A program made the position numbers and the translations under genes. This document shows, in pieces, positions 32,450 through 44,600 of a stretch of DNA of 64,000 nt. Location: NCBI GenBank assembly GCA_016711045.1, contig JADJTT010000002.1, positions 124,001 to 188,000 of the forward strand, written 5' to 3'. Position 1 is the first letter of the stretch; each line of letters starts with the position of its first letter. This stretch comes from Saprospirales bacterium. GTDB taxonomy: Bacteria; Bacteroidota; Bacteroidia; Chitinophagales; Saprospiraceae. Under the pieces are notes generated by a model. It did no database searches, was not told where the DNA came from, and saw only the letters and a list, made by a program, of their open reading frames with translations.

Positions 32450-33280
32450 ATGGGAATAGATAAATTACAGAGGAATATGATCTGGTTGCTGAATTTTGGT
32501 TTTTTGCGGATTCGGGTATGGGATATTCTGGACATCCTGATCGTAGGGTACCTGATATACCAGGTATATAAGTTGCTGCGCGGAAGCATAGCCTTCAATA
32601 TTTTTGTCGGGGTCGTTATGCTATTCATCATTTGGTGGTTGGTCGGCGCCCTGAAAATGGACCTCTTATCCCTGCTTCTAAACCAATTTGTCAATGTAGG
32701 CGTCATTATTATCCTGATCGTATTCCAACCAGAGGTACGCCGTTTTCTGCTACTGCTGGGTAAAACCACTTTGCGCCAACGGTCCAAGTTCCTCCGGCGA
32801 ATTATGGACCGGAACCTTCGACAGGACAGCGCTAAAAAGGAATACTACATCGGCGAGATCAGCGCTGCCCTGGAAAAAATGGGCGAACTTCGCTGGGGCG
32901 CCCTGGTCGTAGTCGCCCCCAATTCGGAGATGATGGAGGCCATAAACAACACAGGTGTATCGCTGGAAGCCAATATCACTCAGCAGCTCATCGAAAGTAT
33001 TTTCAACAAAGAAGGTCCCCTGCATGATGGCGCCATTACGATTGCGGGGAATAAAGTGCAGGCGGCCAGTTGCATTTTGCCCCTCTCCGACAACTCACTC
33101 ATTCCGCAGTCAGCAGGATTGCGGCACCGCGCGGCGGTGGGCATCACCGAGCGCATGGATGTGGCGACTTTTATCGTTTCGGAAGAGACTGGCCAACTTA
33201 GCTATGCCTATGAGGGGCAACTCCGGCAAAACCTGTCCATTCAGGAAGTAAAGATGAAGCTTCAAAGACACTACAAGTAA
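32450..33280 (+). CDS. cdaA: Diadenylate cyclase, membrane-bound CdaA type
   Basis: A 276-residue enzyme producing cyclic di-AMP from two ATP. Three membrane helices lie at about residues 25-42, 47-66 and 80-93. The DAC domain follows with the metal/nucleotide motif LHDGAI (Asp193-Gly-Ala) and GLRHRAAVGI (Arg-His-Arg at 225-227). Length and layout match CdaA/DacA rather than DisA. c-di-AMP controls potassium and osmotic balance and cell wall stress in other bacteria. ATG 32450 is used; ATG 32477 is an alternative closer to the hydrophobic part. A GNAT acetyltransferase gene follows 12 bases later. Confidence 0.94.
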   Translation: MGIDKLQRNMIWLLNFGFLRIRVWDILDILIVGYLIYQVYKLLRGSIAFNIFVGVVMLFIIWWLVGALKMDLLSLLLNQFVNVGVIIILIVFQPEVRRFLLLLGKTTLRQRSKFLRRIMDRNLRQDSAKKEYYIGEISAALEKMGELRWGALVVVAPNSEMMEAINNTGVSLEANITQQLIESIFNKEGPLHDGAITIAGNKVQAASCILPLSDNSLIPQSAGLRHRAAVGITERMDVATFIVSEETGQLSYAYEGQLRQNLSIQEVKMKLQRHYK

Positions 33281-33292
33281 CACCCTCCCAGG

Positions 33293-33832
33293 ATGGATGC
33301 CACCCAAATCCGCCGCATAGAAGAATATCAGTTATCCCCTACCCTACAGCAAGAAATAGCCGGTCTTTTGGGGCGGGCATTTCCCGGCTATCCCTCCGGG
33401 CAGACCTACTTCCAACAGCTTCCCAGTTTTCGCTTCCTGGCAACCCGGGCACAGCAACTGGTCGGACATTTGGCGGTGGCGCACCGGATGATCAATGCGG
33501 GGGGGACGCCGGCATTCGTTTTCGGCGTTTGCGACTTGTGTGTAGATCCTTTATTTCAACACCAAAAAATTGGTAGCATTCTGTTGGATGCCCTCGAGGA
33601 GGAAGCAGTTCGCTTTCCCGTTGATTTTATCGTATTGGTGGCCACCGAGCCGGAGTTTTACGCCACAAAAGGATTTATTCCGTTCGAAAATCCTAGTCGC
33701 TGGGTTTCCATCAAGGACCATAAAACCGTGGGGCTCATGCAGCAGCCGATCCCTGGTGGCCTGCTGGTAAAGTCGCTTACGGGTAAAAAATGGGGGGATG
33801 GGGTGGTTGATCTTTTGGGAACCATGTTCTAG
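33293..33832 (+). CDS. GNAT-family N-acetyltransferase
   Basis: A 179-residue protein with the GNAT acetyl-CoA fold: FGVCDLCVDPLFQHQKIGSILL is the beta4 and pyrophosphate-binding loop (Q-x-x-x-I-G, a variant of Q/R-x-x-G-x-G/A), followed by LVATEPEFYATKGFIPFE as beta5 and the terminal helix-strand. The substrate cannot be inferred. It is 12 bases after cdaA, so probably in the same transcript. No motif links it directly to cyclic di-AMP. Confidence 0.85.
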   Translation: MDATQIRRIEEYQLSPTLQQEIAGLLGRAFPGYPSGQTYFQQLPSFRFLATRAQQLVGHLAVAHRMINAGGTPAFVFGVCDLCVDPLFQHQKIGSILLDALEEEAVRFPVDFIVLVATEPEFYATKGFIPFENPSRWVSIKDHKTVGLMQQPIPGGLLVKSLTGKKWGDGVVDLLGTMF

Positions 33833-33853
33833 TCCCTATCTTTACCCATGATA

Positions 33854-33861
33854 TATCTTTG
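33854..33861 (+). promoter_or_regulatory. Candidate -7 element for the M20 dipeptidase gene
   Basis: TATCTTTG matches TAnnTTTG, 23 bases before the start codon. No TTTG was seen at the expected -33 position. Confidence 0.45.
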
Positions 33862-33884
33862 ATCGAGAAAAAACCTACTTCAAT

Positions 33885-35279
33885 ATGGAAAAGACCCAAT
33901 CCTATATTCAAACCAACAAGCAGCGCTTTTTGGATGAATTAGTTGAATTGTTGCGTATCCCTTCCGTAAGTGCTGACCCCGCGTACAAGGGCGATATCAA
34001 TCGCATGGCAGAGGCGATAGCGGAGAGCTTGCGCAAAGCCGGCGCCGATGGCGTGCAAGTGCATGAAACGGCCGGCCATCCGATCGTTTATGGTCAAAAG
34101 ATACTTCATCCGGACCTTCCCACGGTGTTAGTATATGGGCACTACGACGTGCAGCCAGCCGATCCGGTAGAGCTTTGGCATTCGCCTCCTTTTGAACCAA
34201 CGATCAAAAAGACCAGCGTGCATCCGGACGGTGCGATTTTTGCCCGTGGATCCTGTGATGACAAAGGGCAGGTCTTCATGCATGTGAAGGCGTTTGAAGC
34301 CCTCATGGCCACCGGAGAGTTGCCCTGCAATGTCAAGTTCATGATCGAAGGCGAGGAAGAGGTTGGTTCGACCAACCTGGGCCATTTCTGCCGTCAAAAC
34401 AACGCATTACTGGCCTGCGACATGGTATTGGTTTCCGATACGTCCATAATCGCGAACGACACGCCTTCCATTACGGTGGGTTTGCGCGGGTTGAGCTATG
34501 TGGAAGTAGAAGTAACGGGCCCAAACCGCGACCTGCACTCCGGCGTTTACGGGGGCGCCGTGGCCAACCCGATCAACGTGCTCACTCAAATGATCGCTTC
34601 CCTGCACGACGAGGATAAGCACATCACCATTCCAGGGTTTTACGACGAGGTTGATGTGGTGAGCCGGGAGGAACGCCAGAAAATGAATGAAGCGCCCTAC
34701 AACCAGGAGGAATACATGGCAGACCTGGGCGTAAACGGTTTGATGGGAGAAAAAGACTTTACGACCCTCGAACAGACCTCCATCCGGCCTACGTTAGATG
34801 TCAATGGCATTTGGGGCGGGTATATCGGAGAAGGGGCCAAAACGGTGCTTCCTTCCAAAGCGTATGCGAAGATCAGCATGCGCCTGGTACCCCACCAAAA
34901 ATCGGAAAAGATCACGCAACTGTTTGCGGACCATTTCAAAAAAATAGCTCCTCCCGGCGTGCAGGTAAACGTGCATCCACACCACGGTGGCGAGCCGGTG
35001 GTCACGCCGACCAACACACCCGAATACCAGGCGGCTTTTCAGGCGATGGCTAAAACGTTTGGCAAGGAGCCACTTCCGCAGCGTAGCGGGGGGAGTATTC
35101 CCATTGTTGCCTTATTCGAGGAAGTGCTCGGCGTAAAAAGCGTGTTGATGGGATTTGGATTGGATTCGGATAGCATCCACTCTCCTGATGAACATTTCGG
35201 CCTTTTTAACTTTTATAAGGGGATCGAAACAATCCCTTACTTTTACCAGCACTTTGCTGCATTAAAAAGTCAGGTATAG
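33885..35279 (+). CDS. M20-family metallopeptidase (dipeptidase, CNDP-like)
   Basis: A 464-residue cytoplasmic zinc peptidase. The metal-site motifs of M20 are all present: VLVYGHYDVQP (His86, with Asp88), FARGSCDDKGQ (bridging Asp125), MIEGEEEVGS (general-base Glu and ligand Glu), DMVLVSDTS, and a C-terminal HSPDEHFG. The lid/dimerisation domain lies between (DLHSGVYGGAVANP contains the His that reaches the neighbouring active site). Relatives hydrolyse dipeptides, including carnosine-like ones; here the exact substrate is not known. Family-standard length. It is followed by a small DUF6435-like gene. Confidence 0.92.
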   Translation: MEKTQSYIQTNKQRFLDELVELLRIPSVSADPAYKGDINRMAEAIAESLRKAGADGVQVHETAGHPIVYGQKILHPDLPTVLVYGHYDVQPADPVELWHSPPFEPTIKKTSVHPDGAIFARGSCDDKGQVFMHVKAFEALMATGELPCNVKFMIEGEEEVGSTNLGHFCRQNNALLACDMVLVSDTSIIANDTPSITVGLRGLSYVEVEVTGPNRDLHSGVYGGAVANPINVLTQMIASLHDEDKHITIPGFYDEVDVVSREERQKMNEAPYNQEEYMADLGVNGLMGEKDFTTLEQTSIRPTLDVNGIWGGYIGEGAKTVLPSKAYAKISMRLVPHQKSEKITQLFADHFKKIAPPGVQVNVHPHHGGEPVVTPTNTPEYQAAFQAMAKTFGKEPLPQRSGGSIPIVALFEEVLGVKSVLMGFGLDSDSIHSPDEHFGLFNFYKGIETIPYFYQHFAALKSQV

Positions 35280-35303
35280 TGATTAAAAAAAAAACAGACC
35301 CAC

Positions 35304-35483
35304 ATGCTAAATTTTTTAAAAGGATCCCTGAAAAAATTGGAGCGGCAGTATTTGAATATGCTGGAAGAGGCAATGCAGCTGCAACGGAAGGGCGATATCA
35401 AAGGCTATGCGCTCAAGATGGCTGCCGTAGAATCCCTTCAACAGCGCATTGAAGAACAGAAAGAGAAGGGTAAACCCGCATAA
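35304..35483 (+). CDS. Small conserved helical protein (DUF6435-like)
   Basis: A 59-residue frame starting at ATG 35304: MLNFLKGSLKKLERQYLNML followed by EEAMQLQRKGDIKGYALKM and a Glu/Lys-rich end. The pattern FxK...KKLxxxYxxLLEEAMxxQRxGDIxxY is that of a short conserved family I recall as DUF6435, found widely in bacteria. Function is unknown; it is cytoplasmic and helical. It starts 24 bases past the M20 stop and is followed by a strong terminator, so it is probably the last gene of that unit. Confidence 0.78.
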   Translation: MLNFLKGSLKKLERQYLNMLEEAMQLQRKGDIKGYALKMAAVESLQQRIEEQKEKGKPA

Positions 35484-35513
35484 ACCGTTTCGTTTTTGAC
35501 TTACTAAAAAAGA

Positions 35514-35546
35514 AAGAGGGGTGATCGACAAGCGATCACCCCTCTT
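35514..35546. terminator. Bidirectional terminator between the DUF6435-like gene and the giant HYR gene
   Basis: The perfect 14-base stem AAGAGGGGTGATCG/CGATCACCCCTCTT (35514-35527 and 35533-35546) is flanked by an A-tract on the left and a T-tract on the right. It lies between two convergent genes and can serve both. Confidence 0.9.
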
Positions 35547-35572
35547 CTTTTTTTCATTTTTCTGTATGGGGT

Positions 35573-35600
35573 GGCAGGCGCTTCCGGGGAAGCGCCTGCC
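35573..35600 (-). terminator. Second hairpin 9 bases past the giant gene's stop
   Basis: The perfect 11-base stem GGCAGGCGCTT/AAGCGCCTGCC (35573-35583, 35590-35600) with a 6-base loop. It has no T-tract in the leftward direction, so it may be an mRNA-protecting stem or work with the next hairpin. Confidence 0.55.
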
Positions 35601-35609
35601 CTCATTTCA

Positions 35610-38600
35610 TTACTTCAGTATGACCATCTTGCGCGTAGCTGAGTGCGTCGGCGTATCCAACTCATAGTAGAGTACACCACTCACACCACCAAAATCGTTC
35701 AGCTGAACTTCGTTGTAGCCTCTTGCGTACTCACCTTTTACCACGTTCAGCACCCGACCGGATGCATCCATGATCGTCAGGGTAGCGGTGCTGGATTCCG
35801 GCAGGCGGAAACCGATCCGCGTAACACCCGTGAACGGGTTCGGTACGTTTTGGTACAATTCGAAGCCTTCGGCGATGCTGTTACCGAACGACAGTTGTAC
35901 GTTCAGCAATTGGCCTTCAACGTTGTATGCTTCAGCTACCGTGTAGCGCGAGCTTACGCTCAGTGCCTTGCTCAGTGTCGTATTTTGCGTCGCTTTGATC
36001 ACCAGGGTGAACAGGACTTCTTCGCTACCCAACTGGCGTACATTGGCTTCGTTCCAGCTTGTGGTCAGTGCGCCGTCGTCCAGTTTGGCAAATCCGAAGT
36101 TCTCCTCCGAGGTCAGGCCTTCACCGATGTTCATCAGCTCGATGCCTTCGCCCAGTTCCATGGTGAACTGATAGCCCGATACTTCCTGATCGTCTCCGTA
36201 GAACGGTACTTCGTAAGTCTTCCCGGCTTTCAGGTCCATATCTTTCGTATGGAACACCAGGTCGCCCATCATCGTCCGGTCTTCGGCACTTCCAAGCAGG
36301 TTCGTCGCTGCCGATCCGTTCACGTCACCCACCTTGATCGCTACGAAGTCTGCTTCCAGATCGCTGTTCTGCAGGTTGTTGTAGTTGATCACCTCTGGGA
36401 ATCCGTTCGGATCTGCCCACGGGTTGGTCATGTTCGGGAACAGGTAGTCTTTGTCGACAAAGCGCCAGGACGTGTTGTTCGGGAAGTTATTTTCGATCAC
36501 CAGGATCACCTTGCGGATCGCTACCAGGTCGAGCGTCGATACCGTGCCCGAGTTGTTCGCGTCAGCGGCGATGATCTTGTACGGACTGTCGAGCAGCTGT
36601 ACGTTCAGGATGTGGCGCGTGATGAGTACCATGTCGTAGGTAGTCACCCCGTTAGCTGCATTCTCATCCAGCATCGGCGTCACCGTGTAGTCGTTGCCGG
36701 CTACTATCGAGAAGTCGTACAAGCCATCCAGACCCGTGATCTCCGTCAGGAGGCCACCGTTCATTTCAACGGTTACGCCTTCAACTGGATCGGTTCCTTC
36801 CGTGGCAACTTCACCGGCGATTACGATCGGTACACCGCTACAGAAGCCCATGTTGTCCTGGATCACGATGAAGGTCTCACAGTAATCCTGGTTGCCATAG
36901 ATATCCGTTACCCAAATCTGTACCGACTGCTGACCGAGGTCGTCGCAAGTATAGATGGTGCTCAAGTCGTTGACATCCGGCGAGAAGCTGAAGGATGTGA
37001 TCGGACCGCAGTTGTCGAAGGAACCTTCGTCAAAGTCGCTGGCCCAAACTTCCACCATTTGCGTCTGCATGATCTCGATGACCAGGCCGTTGTCGCAAAG
37101 CGGTGTCGGTTTCTTGCAGTCTTCCACTGTGATCGTGATCGTCTCGTAAGCCGTGTTGCCGCAGTTATCCGTCACGGAGTAGGTTACTTCGTATTCGCCC
37201 ACACCTACGTTCGGGATCGTCACATCACCCGAGATGTTGTTGAAGGCGCCAAAGTCACCTGTGATGTTTACGTCGAACTCAGGCGAGCATCCATCGGTGA
37301 TATCCGGGTACGGCAGGGTAATATCCGTGTCGCAATCCGTATCCGTGATGCAACCATCGATCGGCGGGATCGTGAAGGTCGGCGCTTCGTTGTCAACTAC
37401 TTTGATGATCTGCTTCCAGGTAATGTACCCATCGGCGATACCCGGGTTTCCGGAGCTGTTGTAGCCATCGCGGAAGGTGCGGTTGTCTTTGTCTCCATCA
37501 CCATCCCAGTCGGCATTCAGGTTCTGTTCCGAGTGGCCCAGTTCGCTGTACAGGTCTTCTCCGAATTGTTCGTATACACACCAGTTGATCACCGTCCAGA
37601 TACGCTCGATCTTGTAGCATGCATCCGGCACGACGTCGTAGTTGGTATCTTCATACGAGGTAGCGATCAGTTCGCATTCGTCGTGGAAGATTTTCGGTTC
37701 ACCCGTATCCGGAAGTTGACCTTGGGTACATTCCACTGTTACGTTAGCCGGGAATTCGACTACCCAGTCACTTACGTGGTTGACCGTGATCGTCTGCGTG
37801 CAGGTTACCGGCGTGTTGGAAGCATCCGTTGCAACCCACTTACGCGTAATGGTGCCTTTGCTACAGTTATCCAGGTTCTGTGTAACCGTGTAATTCACGT
37901 CAAAGTCGCAATTGTCGATAAATTCAGCCGTACCATACTGGGTCAGCACACTGTAATTTCCATTAGCCAGTGCAGCAGCCAGGTTGTTCAGGTAGTTGTC
38001 GCAAGTGATAGCCACCGGAGACGGACAGCTGATCATGATCGGCGGAACTTTGTCGTTCACGTTAACCGTCACCATACAATCGTTGAAGTTGCCGTAGCAG
38101 TCATATGCACGGAACACCACCGTTACAGGAGCGTCAGTGTCTACGCAGCAGAACTCAACCGTCGGACCGAAGTCGTCAAAGTTGCCTTCGCAGTCACCAT
38201 CCATACGACGTGCTTCGAAGTAATCGAGGCAGCAGTTGTCGTACGAACCATCGTCGAAGGTCGTAGCATTCACGATGGCAATGCCGCCACCGGTCAGGTT
38301 CACGTCCGTGATCTCATCGCAGAGCGTAGTCGGTACGATGTTATCTACTACGTTGATCGTTACCGTCAGGTTCGTTACGTTGCCGCACTCATCCTGAACG
38401 ATGTAAGTGATCTCGTGCTGGCCGATCGGGAGACCCGGAGCCGGGATCAAGCCACCGTTGGTGGTGTTGCCCGCCGGAGTCGATACCGTAACTTCTACTA
38501 CATCGTTGCAAACACCATCGATGATGGCCAGCGGTAGCGGACCGGAAGCTACACAACCCAGGTTGGGTTCGGGCGACCAGCTATTCGCGCTGATGATGTA

Positions 38601-41600
38601 CCAGTCGTTGACTGCATCGTACGTCCATGCCTGGCCGATCAGTTGTACGGTCGGCGGCACGTCGTTCACTGTAATGTATTGTACGTGTGTCGTTTGAATT
38701 GTTCCTCCACCTGCTTCCGGACAGATATCCGTCAGTTTCCAGGTACGGATGATCTGGTAGGTACCTTGGCAGATATCGATCAATTCATCCGTGTAGGAGA
38801 TACCGAAGCTGCAAGCACCCACACTACCCGGCATCATGTCGATACCACCCAATTGCGGCCAACCGGTCACATTAGGAGTAAGCGGGCCATTCACCTGGTC
38901 ACAGTTCAGATCCACATCACCCGGCAGGTCGACATCTTCGAACTCGGCACGGGAAACGGTGATCGTTTGTGTACAGCTGTTGCTGTTGTTGTATGCGTCG
39001 TTTGCAATCCAGGTACGCGTGATCACCATCAGCGTAGTCGGGTTCTGTGCGCAGGTAAACTGTACGTATTGATCCTGGTAATCCAGGTCGAAGTCAGAAC
39101 AGTCGAATGCGTACGGTTCACCAACCAGATTCAGGTTATCCGGATCCTGGATACACCAGATCGTTACATCTTCCGGACACTCGATTTCAGGCTTCCACTT
39201 ATCTTCCACCACGATCGTGCTCCAGCACATGTTACCGCTGATCAGGTGCCACAGGGTCACCGTCAGGGTCTGACCTACGTGCGAAGCGTCAACCATATTC
39301 GGCGGATCGAACTGCGTCGTGTAGTATGGGTAGTTAATTTCAACCCAGTAGTCGTCGAAGCAGTAGTAAGAACCTTCCAGAATCATATCCGGTGTGATCT
39401 CGCTGATACAGTCGCCTTCCAGCGATACCTGGATGGTGTCGTTACAAGCCACTACATCCGGTGTCTCGATGACATTCACCCAAACGTCGATCATTTGCTC
39501 GCAACCAGCATCTGCCAAGGTTCCTGCTTCGCTACCGTCAACTACTACGCCATTGATAATGGTATAGTTCTGAGCAGTGCCAGCGTCGAAGGTCACTTTG
39601 ATGTTGTGCGGGCCTTCGCCCAGTTCAGCTGCATTGAACAGGTACGGGGAAGCGATCGGTTCTCCATCAATCCATACCGCTACAATTTGTCCAACACTGC
39701 CGTAGAAGTCAGCTACCTGGATCGGGAATGCAGGCGTGCTAAGGCAGAACGGATCGTAGAGGTCGACGAAAACCGGAGTCGGGTAGCAAGCCTTGTTGCT
39801 GACCGTGCCCGTCTGGTTCAGGTTGTTCTTCAGCATCGCGGTATAACCTACACACTCTACGAACTTAGCCCGCAGCGTGTAGTAGATCATCTCGTCTGCT
39901 TCATCAATAACGCCGTTGCCGTTGTTGTCGATGCCGTCGAGGTTACCCATGGTGAAGGCTGCTCCGTTAGCTACCGGTACCGGTGCTGCCGGCGGCGCCG
40001 GGCTACCGTTGGCGTACAGGCCAGTGGAGTTCATTACCGTCCAGGTCTGACCGGCCAGCGACTTGATCGTGATGATCTCGGCAAATTGGCCATTAGCCAG
40101 CGTAGTGGCGTTGTTCAGACATGCAGTCGTCACATCGTATTCCGGTACACAAGGCGCAATGCCTTCTACTACCGTTACGATGGCCGTGCAAGTTGAGCTG
40201 TTGCCACAAGGATCGGTTACCGTCAGGGTTACTTCGTTGTCGCCCAGGTCGGCACATGTGAACGTGCTCGGATTAGCTACGTAGGTCAGGGTGTAGGCCG
40301 GTGCACAGTTGTCGTACGAACCGTTGTTGATATCCAGACCCGTGATTGAGGCGTTGCCAAACTTGTCGAGCGTGATTGTAATATTCTTGCACAATGCCAC
40401 TGGAGGCGTTGTGTCTTCTACTGTAATTATTTGTACGTGGATCAACTGGTTTCCACCGCCACCATATACACAGGTCTGGTCAGTGACGATCCAGGTTCGA
40501 GTGATGGTGTAGTTGTAGTGGGCACAATTGTACTCGTTCGGATCCTGTGTGCTCGTTTGCGTAAAGGTGATCACCAGGTCTTGTGGAGCCGTACAGTTAT
40601 CATGTACATCGTCATTCGTCAGTACAAACGGAGCCGGTACGGCATCGCATTCTACCGTAATGTTGCCCGGCATAACGATATCCAGGTCAAGTTCCGGTTT
40701 TTGCGTGTCAATCACCAGTACCTCGAAGCTGCAGAAGGAAGTGTTGCCACTTACATCCGTAGCGGTGTAGGTCACTGTCATCGGCTGACAAACCGGGATT
40801 ACGGAGCCAACCAGCGGACCACCCGTTTGGATGATCGATTCCAGTTCGCAGTTGTCCGTAGCAACCGGGATCGACCAGTTGAGCTTACCGGAGCACTGAT
40901 CAGGATCGTTGCCGATCATGAGCATTTCCGTCGGGCAGTTTACGAATACCGGCGGGATAATGTCGTCGATCAGTACTGGTACTTCACAGCTGGTCTCGTT
41001 GCCGTTTACATCCGTTACCGTGATGGTCACGATCACCGTCTGGCCACTGGCATTACCGAAGTCGGTGCCTGCAACCGGGTTTTGTACGATCGTAGCCACA
41101 CCGCAATTGTCAGCTGCATCCGTCACCAGAATTACCAGGTCGGGGATGATTGCATCGCAACCACTTACTGTGGTAGGATCCGGGCAAGTGAAGGTCGGAG
41201 GCATCGCGTCGACTACCGTTACCGTAGCTACGCATACTTCCGTGTTGCCCGTGGCATCCGTTACCGTCAGCGTTACGTTGTTGTCGCCTACGTTGGCGCA
41301 GGTGAACGCGTTGATGTTGATTTCAAGCGATTCTACGGCACAGTTGTCGTAGCTACCACCGTCTACATCAGCAGCCGTAATCGTGGCATTGCCGTCAGCA
41401 TCAAGGTATACCGTAACATCCTGGCAGATAGCCACCGGATTCTGTGTTTCAACCACCGTTACCGTGAAGCTGCAGATCTCGCTGTTACCAGCTGCATCCG
41501 TAGCCGTGTATTCGATGGTGGTTACACCAACCGGGAACATGTCGCCTGTGGTCAGGCCAGTCGCATCAGTTTGTGCGATCGTTGCACCGCAGTTGTCTTC

Positions 41601-44600
41601 AGCTTCTGGGCCTTGCCAGTTGGCATAAGCTCCACAAACATCCACATCCACAGCTACTTCGATGTTTTCCGGACATACAGTGAAGTACGGAGCATCGTCG
41701 TCGAGCACCGTGATGGTTACCGTGCAGCTGGCGGAGTTGCCTGCTGCGTCAACAGCCGTCCAGGTGATCACATTTGCACCACTTTGCAGTTCGGCACCGA
41801 TCAGCGTGAAGGTATGCGGTCCGTAAACCGTGTAGTCGTGGCTGATCGTAGCGCTGCAGTTGTCGCTGAAGGTTGCATCGAAGGAGTTATCCGTGATAAC
41901 GTAGCCGCACAGGAATGCATCGGTGTACGCTACTGTCGGGATATTCGAGCAATCCACTACCGGCGGTTCAACATCCAGGATCGTGATCTCGCTTTCGCAA
42001 GTCGTTACATTACCCGCTTCGTCGACTGCATACCAGGTGACGATGGTTACGCCTACCGGGAAGCTAGCGCCGCCGAGGGTGCTTTGATAGTTATAATCGT
42101 TGTAAAAATCTACCACTGCGCAGTTGTCGGTCGGCGGAGCCGGATCGAATTCGCCATCCACAGCCGTGTAGCCGCAAACGCCTTCGTCATTGCCTCGCGT
42201 GATCGTTTCGATGTCGGAGCAATCCATCACCGGTGCCTCGTCATCCGTCACGAAGACTTGGAAGAAGCAAGTTGATACATTGCCCGACTGATCGGTCACT
42301 GCATATTCAACTCCGCTAATACCCACTGGGAAGTAGGTGCCGGAGATATCATCGATACCCTGGCCAACGATCGGGCCCGGCATCGAGAAGCTGAACGCTA
42401 CCGTTACATCGCAGTTGTCGTATACGGATTCGAGTCCGATACCGTCAACTACAGCGCCACAGAAGCCCAGGTCGTTCGATACATAGACATTGTCCGGGCA
42501 TTCGATGATCGGCGGGTTCACATCATAGGTATGGATCTCAACATCACAGGTCGACACATTGCCGTTCACATCCGTCACTTGCAGCGTTACTGTAAACGGT
42601 TCTTCGTCGTTCTGCCATGCAGCTGCATCGAAGCAGTCTGCGTAGACATAGTCGCTGAAGTCCCCATCGCGGCTCACCAGTTTGGTGTCGAGCATGCAGT
42701 TATCCCAGCTTCCGATGTCTACCATTGCAGGTGTGATCTGGAAGGTGCCATCTCCTTCGAGTACGGCATCCATCTCTACAATACACATTGCGATCGGTGC
42801 ATCGTCGTCTACTACCGTGTAGGTCACTGTGCAGCTGGCAACGTTGCCGGCATCATCCGTGATCGTCCAGGTCACCGTCGTCTCACCCAGCTGAAGGATC
42901 GCTCCGTTCAACGTCCAGGTGTGCGGAGCCGGTGCGTAGTCGTGGCTCAGTTTCGCATGGCAGTTATCAAACCAGGTCGGATCCTGTGCAGTACCCGAGA
43001 TCTGGTGTGTACATACATTATTGTTGGTTCCCAGCGGGCCCGTTACGATTTCGGAACAGTCGATCGTCGGATCTTCGTCGTCAATCAGCGTCAGGGTCAC
43101 CGTGCAGGTCGAGCTGTTGCCAGCTACATCCGTTACCGTGATCGTCACTTCCAGTTCGTCGCCATGAGCGCCGGAGAAGGTCGAACCAGCAACCGGAGAC
43201 TGCGTGATGGTCAGTTCACCCGGACAGTTGTCCGTAGCTACTACCTGGCCTGTCAGATCCGGTACCATGCCCGAGCAGTCGCCCAGGCCATTCGAGCTAG
43301 TCAGTACATCCTGGTCTGGCGCGCATTCTACGATCACAGGAGCTTCCGTATCGATCACCGTTACCGTGAAGGAGCAGCTCAGGCTGTTGCCAGCGTCGTC
43401 TGAAATCGTGAATGCTACATACGTATTACCCAGTTCGAAGTATGCACCTGAGTTCGGACCGGCACTTTGTACTACCGAGTAACCCGGGCAGTTGTCGAAT
43501 CCAAGCGGGTAGGTGTACACCACTTCGGCGCCACATACACCCGGATCGTTCTGCACCGTGATATCATCCGGACACGTGATGGTCGGGTTCACCGGATCCA
43601 TGATCGTGACCGTGAACGAGCAATCGTCTGTGTTGCCGGCTGCATCTACTACCTGGTATTCTTCTGTGTAGAAGCCACCGTAGCTGTAGTAGTTCGGGCC
43701 TTCACCCAGACCACTAAGTACTTGCGTAAACACATTCGGGCAGTTGTCCGTACCTACAGGCGCGTCGTAGCTCAGCGTCAGGCCGCAAGGACCGTAGCTC
43801 AGGACCGTCGCTTCACCGCTGGTCACATCTCCGTTGATATCTACTACGATGTCATCCGGACATTCGATCACCGGATCTTCCGTATCGTTCACCGTTACGT
43901 AGAACTGGCAATAGTTATCGTTGCCGGCGTCATCCGTAGCAGTCCACAGCACTTCTGTGGTACCTACCGGGAATTCAGCGCCCGTAACCAGGCCTTTGAC
44001 CAGTACCAGATCCAGGTTCTCGTCGCAGTTGTCGGTGAAGGCTACTTCATATTCAACTTCTGCACCACAAGCACCCAGGTCATTTTCTACTGTAATATCT
44101 TCCGGACATGCTACCACTTCCGGATTTTCCTCATCAGCTACCACTACCAGGAAGGAGCAGTGTGCATCGTTACCTACTTGATCCGTAACCGTATAGGTCA
44201 CCGTGCTGGAACCAACCGGGAAGACCGTGCCGGAGGCATCGTCATTACCAGCGTCGCTCAGGCTACCAGTGATCGTATAGCCTACGGTCACATCGCAATT
44301 GTCGAAGACATATTGCGGAGCGATATCGTTAACCAAAGCTTCGCACACACCCGGATCGTTCGCGATGAACAGGTTGCCCGGGCAGGTGATAACCGGCGGG
44401 TTGAAATCGTAAGTATGGATTTCCACATCGCAGGTGCCGTAGTTGCCAGCTGCATCCCATACGCGCAGGTAGCCCGTTACGGGGATACCATCGTTCTGCC
44501 AGTTGGCTGCATCTTCGCAGCTAACCAGGAAGAAGTTGCCATAAGGTCCATCCTCCACGCGGCTGATCAGTTTGCTAACCAACCCGCAATTGTCCATGCT

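Noticed and set aside
35643..38537. Plus-strand open frame of 964 codons opposite the giant gene (others of 900, 600 and 500 codons nearby)
   Set aside because: It lies entirely antisense to a clearly coding, domain-rich frame. The lack of stops follows from codon bias in Asp/Thr/Val/Cys-rich repeats. The products are Val/Arg/Tyr-rich with no domains, and the frames change along the gene.
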